From CAZGOM01 sp964542875 (GTDB lineage Bacteria > Planctomycetota > Phycisphaerae > Phycisphaerales > Phycisphaeraceae), in contig CAZIWA010000028.1 in the NCBI GenBank assembly GCA_964542875.1, positions 1 to 48,828 of the forward strand: 48,828 bases of DNA, read 5' to 3'. Below are positions 40,236 to 46,190 of the stretch, in pieces (the first letter of the stretch is position 1; each line of letters begins with the position of its first letter). Both the position numbers and the translations under genes were made by a program. Below the pieces are notes generated by a model, which searched no databases, was not told the origin of the DNA, and was given only the letters and a program-made list of their open reading frames with translations.

Positions 40236-40955
40236 TTATGGATCCAGCCGGGCGGCATCGAAGCGCTTGAGGGCGTGGTCGCGGCCGCGTTGGATGTGGG
40301 CGGCCATGGTGGCGCATGCGGTGGCGGGGTCGTGACGCGTGAGGGCGTCGATGATCCTGGCGTGCTCGTCGAGGGTGAGCTTGAGGTCCTGGATCTTTCG
40401 GCGCTTAAAGCGCGTGCTGAAGATCTGGGTGAGAAGGCGCAGCTTCTGGACCGTCTCCAGGGAGCGCTTGTTGCCCGCGGCCTGGAAAATGGTCCAGTGG
40501 AAGCGGGTGTCGGCGTCGAGCCAGGCTGCGACAAGCTCAGGCGGCCAAGGGGTTTCGACAGCGGAGGCGGGGGTGCGCTTTTGTTCTTTTTCAAGCTGCC
40601 TGGCCGCTGTGGACATGGCATCGTTGGCGTCTTTTAAAGCCTGGACGTGTTCAGGCCCGGCGATGGCGGCGGCGCGGGTGACGGCGTGGCACTCAAGGGC
40701 TTCGCGCAGGTCGTAGACGTCGATGAGGTCTTCACGGGATTGCTTGGAAACAAAACAGCCTTCGCCGGCGCGGTAGTCGACGAGGCCTTCGCTGGCGAGC
40801 TGGGTGATGGCCTCACGGACGGGGATCATGCTGACGCCCAATTGGGTGGCGAGTTTGCGGTTGGAGAGCCGCTGACCTGCGACAAGGGCGCCCTGGACCA
40901 GCATGGCTTTGATGCGGGTGTAGGCGTGTTCCTTAAGCGTGGTGGTTTCCTGCAT
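40236..40955 (-). CDS. GntR family transcriptional regulator, FadR/FCD type
   Basis: A 239-residue regulator: an N-terminal winged helix (residues about 8-72; LSNRKLATQLGVSMIPVREAI is typical) and an FCD ligand-binding domain (about 80-225) with metal-site residues in DADTRFHWTIF and HARIIDAL plus a C-terminal His (AAHIQ). FCD regulators sense carboxylates such as uronates, gluconate or lactate. It is divergent from a pseudopilin/glycosidase/MFS cluster and probably controls it. The ATG at 40955 is preferred to an upstream in-frame ATG at 41057. Candidate operators lie upstream. Confidence 0.87.
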   Translation of the reverse strand: MQETTTLKEHAYTRIKAMLVQGALVAGQRLSNRKLATQLGVSMIPVREAITQLASEGLVDYRAGEGCFVSKQSREDLIDVYDLREALECHAVTRAAAIAGPEHVQALKDANDAMSTAARQLEKEQKRTPASAVETPWPPELVAAWLDADTRFHWTIFQAAGNKRSLETVQKLRLLTQIFSTRFKRRKIQDLKLTLDEHARIIDALTRHDPATACATMAAHIQRGRDHALKRFDAARLDP

Positions 40956-40978
40956 GTTTATTTTTCCCCATTCACGAT

Positions 40979-41021
40979 AACACAAAAGTGTTGCATCGCT
41001 GAGATACGAGTGATATAACAC
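40979..41021. promoter_or_regulatory. Candidate operators between the GntR gene and the pseudopilin cluster
   Basis: AACACAAAAGTGTT (40979-40992) is a perfect 5-4-5 inverted repeat 24 bp upstream of the GntR start. GTGATATAACAC (41010-41021) is a GTG/CAC-flanked near-palindrome. Spacing and position suit autoregulation by the GntR protein or control of the divergent genes. Confidence 0.4.
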
Positions 41022-41096
41022 CATTATATTAACGTCAAACTTCAGGAAGTTTCGCATCTGTGATGGGCCTGGTTTTTTTGAGTAATCGAAGAAAGA

Positions 41097-41153
41097 TCAC
41101 CCCTCACCCAACCCTCCGTCTTCGGGCGCGCGAGCCGAAAAGAGGGCCGGGCG
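41097..41153. repeat. CCCTCACCC-type dispersed palindrome, family D variant
   Basis: CCCCTCACCCAACCCTCC ... GAGGGCCGGGCGAG, similar in layout to 24071-24106 but with a GCGCGCGAGCC insert. It sits between the candidate operators and the first pseudopilin. Confidence 0.45.
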
Positions 41154-41210
41154 AGGATTCAAGAGCCCAGTGCGCGAAAAACGTTTCGGAGTTCCAAAGG
41201 CGAAAGATGA

Positions 41211-41915
41211 ATGATGAAAAGGTGCATTGAAAAAAGTCAAGGTTTCACGCTGGTGGAACTGCTTATGGTGATCGCCATCATGGCGGCGTTGCTGGCGATG
41301 GCGCTGCCGGGGCTGCAGAAGGCTCGGGCGGCGGCGAACGTGATTTCATGCGGATCGAACCTGCGGCAGCAATCGGTGGCCATGCAGGCCTATGTACATG
41401 AACAGCGGGACAGCGCGCTGCCGTGGACAGAGAGATACAGCTCAGGATGGGCCATCCGGATGACGCCTTACATCGGGCAGCCTCATGCGGCGCTCAAGGG
41501 CGATCCGGACGACAACGCGCATGTTGAATCGCTCTTTAAGAACTACTCGCTTTTCCGGTGTCCGGAAAACAAGCTCAAGACAGGACCGGCGTTTTATCAC
41601 TGGAATTACGGGTACAACGCGCGCTTATCCGCGGGGGTGACCAGCGCCAGCGACAAGGCCACGGCGTGGCTGGACCGACGGACCATGCAGCAGGTGAAGC
41701 AGACGCCTTCGTTGATCGTGATGACGACGGACCTGCACCTGAACAATTTCCTGGTGATGACGGACCTCACCAACAACATCAATTACATCAACGGGCCGCG
41801 CGTGCATCTGGAAAGGAAGATGAACTTTCAATTCCTGGATGGACACGTGGAGCTGCTGGAGAAGAATCAACGTACGGACATATCGCACATCGATGGCCCG
41901 GCGACGGGTTGGTAG
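41211..41915 (+). CDS. Prepilin-like protein (pseudopilin)
   Basis: A 234-residue prepilin-like protein with leader MMKRCIEKSQG, cleavage motif GFTLVELLMVIAI and one N-terminal helix. The C-terminus has VHLERKMNFQFLDGH, i.e. His and DG separated by 10 residues, close to the H-X9-DG motif. The start is ATG at 41211 or the adjacent 41214. It is the first of four plus-strand genes of the carbohydrate cluster, followed by a second pseudopilin 80 bp downstream. Confidence 0.82.
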   Translation: MMKRCIEKSQGFTLVELLMVIAIMAALLAMALPGLQKARAAANVISCGSNLRQQSVAMQAYVHEQRDSALPWTERYSSGWAIRMTPYIGQPHAALKGDPDDNAHVESLFKNYSLFRCPENKLKTGPAFYHWNYGYNARLSAGVTSASDKATAWLDRRTMQQVKQTPSLIVMTTDLHLNNFLVMTDLTNNINYINGPRVHLERKMNFQFLDGHVELLEKNQRTDISHIDGPATGW

Positions 41916-41995
41916 CAGGGCGTCATCCACGTCGAATGTAGGGTTCAGGTTTCCCAACTGGTTTCAAGGTTCCAAGGGTTAGGGAGGGTTGTTCC

Positions 41996-42670
41996 ATGGC
42001 TATGCATCAAACAGAGAGAGGCGGGTTTTCACTGCTGGAATTGCTGGTGGTGATCACGATCGTGGTGGTGCTGCTGGCGCTGCTGACCCCGACGGTGACG
42101 GAGGGGCGCAAGGTGGCGGTGCGGGCCAAGTGCGGGTCTCAGGTGAGGCAGGCGCTGACGGCGTCGATGGCATATTCCAATGACTACCGGGGTTTCCTGC
42201 CGTACCGGGAGTTGTTTCTTGACGAAGGTGCGCACACGCTGAGGGCGGGTGTGAGATTTGATTTGAATGTGACGTTTGTGGCGCCTTACCTTTTGTCGCG
42301 GACGAATTTGTTTTGTCCTTCGACGCTGATCACCGTCCGGCATCCCAAGACGACGAGCCCGAGCGACTACACGCGGGATTTGATGACGTATCAGTTTCAT
42401 TACATTCCCAAGAACGATGCGCGCTGGCTGGTGACGCCCAAGCCGGATCTGGATCGGATGATGAATGTGGGGATGACGCCGCTTTGGTCATGCTTGATGA
42501 CGGCGGGAAATACGGGTCCGTGGCTGGGGCATGATGCGCCGAGCACGCCGGCGCCGCCTGTGGGGATCAACACGGGCCGGGGGGATGGGTCGGTGAGATT
42601 TTCGGCGCAATATGAGCGGTGGATGCGGAATCAGACGAGCACGGGCTTTTACTACTGGGGCATTCTTTAA
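41996..42670 (+). CDS. Prepilin-like protein (pseudopilin)
   Basis: A 224-residue prepilin-like protein with cleavage motif GFSLLELLVVITI, which has Ser and Leu where the others have Thr and Ile/Val. The C-terminus has GINTGRGDGSVRFSAQY in place of the H-X9-DG element. GGGAGGG precedes the ATG. It is the second of a pseudopilin pair, and the glycosidase-like gene starts 25 bp after its stop, so they are almost certainly co-transcribed. Confidence 0.82.
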   Translation: MAMHQTERGGFSLLELLVVITIVVVLLALLTPTVTEGRKVAVRAKCGSQVRQALTASMAYSNDYRGFLPYRELFLDEGAHTLRAGVRFDLNVTFVAPYLLSRTNLFCPSTLITVRHPKTTSPSDYTRDLMTYQFHYIPKNDARWLVTPKPDLDRMMNVGMTPLWSCLMTAGNTGPWLGHDAPSTPAPPVGINTGRGDGSVRFSAQYERWMRNQTSTGFYYWGIL

Positions 42671-42695
42671 GGGCATTTTTTGAGGAATTGCAGAC

Positions 42696-44171
42696 ATGAT
42701 GGATGTGAAAATGGCAGCGTGGATGACAGGTGTGGTGGTGCTTGGTTTGCTTGGCGGACAGGAGCAGGCAATGGCGCAGGAGAAAGGAAAGGGGAAGTCC
42801 GCCGTGGCGGAGGTGGCGCAGACGCCCAGGCAGGTGAAGCTGGGGGAACTGCCGCTTTTGTTTGTGGATGATGCGGGTGTGGCGGCGAAGTCCGGCGTGA
42901 CAAGGACGCTGCATGCGGCGACGACCCGCAAGGAACCGGTGCTGGAGAGCGAAAGGGACAAGGAGCGGGTGTACATCTACGGGAGCGCCTACAGCGATGT
43001 GGGCCCGGGCAAAGGGCCGGAAGCGGTGCGGATGTGGTTTATGACGGTGGCGCCGCCTGGGACGGGGAAGGGGACGACGGTGCGGTATGCGGAGAGCAAG
43101 GATGGGGTGACGTGGCCGAAGCTTAAGGAATGCAAAGATGTGTTTGCGGTATCGAGCCCGAGCGTGATCATCGACGCCTTTGAGAAAGATCCGGCGAAGA
43201 AATACAAGCTGATGGGCGGAAAGAAGGAGTACAAGATGGCGTACTCCGGAGATGGGATTTCATGGACGCAGTACGAGGGGACAAAGGAGTCGGGCGGCGA
43301 CACGCTGACCCTGACGCAGGACCCGTACACCGGGGAATACCTGTGCTTTCACAAGCGGGAGCGTGTGGTTCGCGGGAAAAACCGGCGGACGGTGGGCTTG
43401 ATGCGCAGCAAGGACTTCGTGAACTGGGGGCCGGTCAAGGTGGTGCTGGTGCCGGATGAAGAGGACGACGCGTTTGCAAAAGAGCCCGAGCAGAGCATGC
43501 AGATCTACAACATGTCGGTGTATCCGCATGCCGGGGGATTCATGGGGCTGGCAATGATGTTTCAGTTGACGGACGTGAATGAAAAGAAGGGGGCGGGACA
43601 GTCGCGCCAGGACGGGCCGATCGATGTGCAACTGACGACCAGCCGTGACGGCGAAACGTGGGAGCGGAGCTCGCCTCGGATGGCGATGATCCCGCGTGGC
43701 GCGACGGGCAGCTTTGATGCGGGGGCGATTCTGGCGTTATCAAGCTCGGTGGTGAATACGCCGGAGCATACATGGGTTTATTACACGGGGATCACGACCG
43801 GGCATGGCGGAGCGATGCCGGAGAAGCAGCTTTCGATCGGGCTGGCGCAGTGGCGGCGGCACGGGTTTGCTTCGCTGGATGCGGCAGAAAGCCAAGGGCG
43901 CGTGGAGACGGTGCCGATGATGCTGGGCGGGCCGAACCTGGTGGTGAATGCGGACGCTTCCAAAGGGGAGCTGAAGGTGGCGCTGGTGGAAGCGGATGGG
44001 CGGGCGATTCCCGGATATGGGTTGACGGATTGCGAGCCGCTTAAGGCGGATGCGAAGGCGTGGAAGGCGGTGTGGAAAGAGAAGAAGGGTGTGCCGGTAG
44101 ATCGGCCGGTGAAAGTGGTGGTGGAGATGAAGGGAGCGGCACTTTACAGCGTGTCGTGCGGGGGGGGATGA
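42696..44171 (+). CDS. Exported glycosidase-like beta-propeller protein
   Basis: A 491-residue exported protein (signal peptide ending AMA before QEKG). Several segments have the blade pattern of five-bladed propeller glycosidases (GH32/GH43/GH68-like): MWFMTVAPPGTGKGTTVRYAESKDG, YKMAYSGDGISW, TLTLTQDPYTGEYLCF, and VQLTTSRDGETW. A Cys-rich or CBM domain is not seen. The N-terminal LLFVDDAGVA and VRMWF are typical of an uncharacterised planctomycete/verrucomicrobial class. The exact substrate is unknown. It lies between the pseudopilins and a sugar-acid transporter. Confidence 0.75.
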   Translation: MMDVKMAAWMTGVVVLGLLGGQEQAMAQEKGKGKSAVAEVAQTPRQVKLGELPLLFVDDAGVAAKSGVTRTLHAATTRKEPVLESERDKERVYIYGSAYSDVGPGKGPEAVRMWFMTVAPPGTGKGTTVRYAESKDGVTWPKLKECKDVFAVSSPSVIIDAFEKDPAKKYKLMGGKKEYKMAYSGDGISWTQYEGTKESGGDTLTLTQDPYTGEYLCFHKRERVVRGKNRRTVGLMRSKDFVNWGPVKVVLVPDEEDDAFAKEPEQSMQIYNMSVYPHAGGFMGLAMMFQLTDVNEKKGAGQSRQDGPIDVQLTTSRDGETWERSSPRMAMIPRGATGSFDAGAILALSSSVVNTPEHTWVYYTGITTGHGGAMPEKQLSIGLAQWRRHGFASLDAAESQGRVETVPMMLGGPNLVVNADASKGELKVALVEADGRAIPGYGLTDCEPLKADAKAWKAVWKEKKGVPVDRPVKVVVEMKGAALYSVSCGGG

Positions 44172-44176
44172 GGAAG

Positions 44177-44213
44177 GGTCTGGGGTCTCGGGTCTGGGGT
44201 CTGGTCAGAGGGA
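44177..44213. repeat. GGTCTGGGGTCTGG dispersed repeat, family G, copy 2
   Basis: Three GGTCTGGGGTCT-like units followed by GGTCAGA, as at 35566-35590. Confidence 0.6.
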
Positions 44214-44225
44214 AGGATCAGAATT

Positions 44226-44251
44226 AACCACTAAGGCACGAAGACACGAAG
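44226..44251. repeat. ACTAAGGCACGAAGACAC dispersed repeat, family E, copy 3
   Basis: CCACTAAGGCACGAAGAC as at 29627-29651; the copies here and at 27512 differ in the ending. Confidence 0.6.
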
Positions 44252-44275
44252 GAAGAGAAGTGTGGAGAAGGGGAC

Positions 44276-44485
44276 GTGTGGAGAAGGGGAAGGCCCGTTG
44301 AGAGAGGGAGAAAGGGTTTTTGAATCGTTCNNNNNNNNNNNNNNNNNNNNNNNNNNNNNNNNNNNNNNNNNNNNNNNNNNNNNNNNNNNNNNNNNNNNNN
44401 NNNNNNNNNNNNNNNNNNNNNNNNNNNNNNGTGTGGAGAAGGGGAAGGCCCGTTGAGAGAGGGAGAAAGGGTTTTTGAATCGTTC
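44276..44485. repeat. 100-N gap flanked by identical 55-bp sequences
   Basis: 44276-44330 and 44431-44485 are identical over all 55 bases. The gap is exactly 100 N (44331-44430), a placeholder length. The 55-bp identity equals a common assembly k-mer size, so the two contig ends probably overlap. A short tandem repeat (GTGTGGAGAAGGGGA) just left of the flank could explain the break. Confidence 0.8.
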
Positions 44486-44617
44486 GGACAAATGGGCATC
44501 TTCCTTGCTCACGCAGATGAGGGCATGGCACACACAGAGGGAAAGTTGGGGAAAGGGGCTGACTGGGTGGTTGGAGAGGTTGGTTTTGGGCGTTTGTTTC
44601 AGGGCATGGGGTGGCGG

Positions 44618-44655
44618 CCCTCACCCCAAGCTTCTCCCAGGGGGAGAGAGAGGGG
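44618..44655. repeat. CCCTCACCCC-type dispersed palindrome, family D
   Basis: CCCTCACCCCAAGCTTCTCCC ... GGGGGAGAGAGAGGGG, just upstream of the MFS start; it probably supplies the false N-terminal extension of the open frame. Confidence 0.6.
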
Positions 44656-44697
44656 ACCGGAGCGAGAGCTGAAATTAAGAGTAAGAGTGGAGATGGC

Positions 44698-45996
44698 ATG
44701 ATTGGGTTTTTAAGCACGCGGCAGCGGTGGGTGATTGTCGGGCTGCTGTTTTGTTTGTCGGTGATCAACAGCCTTGACAGGCAAACGTTGTCCGTGCTGG
44801 CGCCGATGCTGCGCGAAACATTGGGGTTTGGGGACCGTGAGTATTCATATTGCGTGACGGCGTTTCTGGTGGCTTACGGCCTGGGGTTTGCGTTTTGCGG
44901 GAAGGTGCTGGACAGGGTGGGTGTGAAGCTGGGCGTGGCGTATGCGCTGGGTTTCTGGTCGATCGCGGGGATTCTGCATGCCCTGGCGACGGGGTGGATG
45001 GGCCTGGCGGGGTTCCGATTTCTTTTGGGGCTGGGAGAGAGTTTTAATGCGCCCGGGGGGACCAAGGCGATTGGGGAGTGGATCCCCAAGAGCGAGCGGG
45101 CGCTGTGCATGTCGCTGTTTTCGTCGGGGAATATTATCGGGGCGATTATTGCGCCGCCTGCGGTGATGTTTGTGGCGCTGAAGTTCGGGTGGCATTGGGC
45201 GTTTATCCTGGCGGGGCTGGTGGGGTTTGTGTGGCTGGGGGCGTGGATGTGGTTTTACCGGCCGCCTGAGACGCATCGGTTTATCACGGAGGGGGAGCGG
45301 GAGATGATCCTGCGCGAGCGGGCGGTGGCGGGGGTGGAGGGTGTCCAGGAGGCGGGGAGCATCTGGAGCAATCCGGTGTGCTGGGGGTTTATGGCGGTGA
45401 AGTTTTTGACGGACCCGCTGGTGTATTTTTTCGGGTTCTGGCTGCCGGTGTACCTCAAGCAGGATCATGGATTTTCACTGGCCATGATCGGGATGGTGGC
45501 GTGGGTGCCGTTTCTGGCGGCGGACATCGGGAGCATGTCGGGCGGGGCGGCATCGGACTGGCTGGTGCGGCGCGGATGGCACCCCAGGAACGCACGGCTG
45601 AGGATGATGTTCCTGGCTGCGTGTTTGACGCCATTTGCGGCGCTGGCGGTGCGCATGCCGTCAGGGGGATTGGCGATCGCGTGCATCGCGGTGGTGTTGT
45701 TTGCGCAGAGCTTCTGGATGGCGAACCTGATGACGTCGATGGGGGAAGCGGTGCCGCGCGGGCAGGTGGGCCGGCTGGCGGCGGCGGCAGGACTGGGCGG
45801 GAGCATCAGCGGAGTGATCTCGACCCTAATCACGGGTCAAGTGGTGGCACTGTATGGGTACACGGCGATTTTCACGGTGCTGGGGTTTGTGCATTTGACG
45901 GGGTTTGGGGTGCTTTGGTGGGCGTGGGGGAGGGGGATGAAGAGGGGCCTGGGGTCTAGGGCCTGGTCGGAGAGAAGAGAGGATGCGGAGACATAG
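44698..45996 (+). CDS. MFS transporter, hexuronate/ACS family-like
   Basis: A 432-residue inner-membrane MFS transporter with about 12 helices. NSLDRQTLSVLAPMLRETLG in TM1, GKVLDRVGVKLG between TM2 and TM3, GLGESFNAPGGTKAIGEW in TM4 and YRPPETH after TM6 are typical of the anion:cation symporter (ExuT-like) group, whose members import hexuronates, galactarate or glucarate. The ATG at 44698 is chosen; upstream frame is repeat-derived. The last 20 residues (KRGLGSRAWSERREDAET) come from a family G repeat and are not family-like. Together with the GntR regulator and glycosidase-like gene this suggests uptake of a sugar acid released outside the cell. Confidence 0.85.
   Translation: MIGFLSTRQRWVIVGLLFCLSVINSLDRQTLSVLAPMLRETLGFGDREYSYCVTAFLVAYGLGFAFCGKVLDRVGVKLGVAYALGFWSIAGILHALATGWMGLAGFRFLLGLGESFNAPGGTKAIGEWIPKSERALCMSLFSSGNIIGAIIAPPAVMFVALKFGWHWAFILAGLVGFVWLGAWMWFYRPPETHRFITEGEREMILRERAVAGVEGVQEAGSIWSNPVCWGFMAVKFLTDPLVYFFGFWLPVYLKQDHGFSLAMIGMVAWVPFLAADIGSMSGGAASDWLVRRGWHPRNARLRMMFLAACLTPFAALAVRMPSGGLAIACIAVVLFAQSFWMANLMTSMGEAVPRGQVGRLAAAAGLGGSISGVISTLITGQVVALYGYTAIFTVLGFVHLTGFGVLWWAWGRGMKRGLGSRAWSERREDAET
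45945..45975. repeat. Family G repeat copy inside the 3' end of the MFS gene
   Basis: GGCCTGGGGTCTAGGGCCTGGTC is similar to the intergenic copies at 35566 and 44177. Here it is translated as part of the transporter tail. Confidence 0.5.
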
Positions 45997-46080
45997 AGTG
46001 CGGGAGAATCGGCCAGGAGAAGACATGCTTACGCGGGCGAAACCATGGCACGCGGATTGAGGTTTATGCAGATGTGAATG

Positions 46081-46112
46081 AAAACGGGCCGCGCTTTTGA
46101 AGGCGCGGCCCG
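46081..46112 (-). terminator. Terminator of the DUF4838 gene
   Basis: CGGGCCGCGC/GCGCGGCCCG with an 8-base loop, followed on the minus strand by TTTT. It lies about 80 bp beyond the stop. Confidence 0.75.
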
Positions 46113-46141
46113 CGTGAGAGTGAGATGTCATTTATTGGCGG

Positions 46142-46180
46142 CCCTTATCCCAGTCCTCTCCCAAAGGGAGAGGGAAAAGG
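46142..46180. repeat. CCCTTATCCC/CCTCTCCC-type dispersed palindrome, family D
   Basis: CCTCTCCC pairs with GGGAGAGG as at 24071-24106. Located directly after the DUF4838 stop. Confidence 0.6.
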
Positions 46181-46190
46181 AATCAGAGCG

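Larger units (their letters stand above)
44172..44697. other. Repeat-rich spacer containing an assembly gap
   Basis: From left: family G repeat (44177-44213), family E repeat (44226-44251), a GTGTGGAGAAGGGGA duplication (around 44260-44290), 55-bp identical flanks around 100 N (44331-44430), and a family D palindrome (44618-44655). Frames translated across the N run are artefacts. No gene is seen. Confidence 0.7.

Noticed and set aside
44205..44768. Open frames running through the N gap
   Set aside because: They consist of unknown residues plus repeat sequence; the gap is an assembly placeholder.
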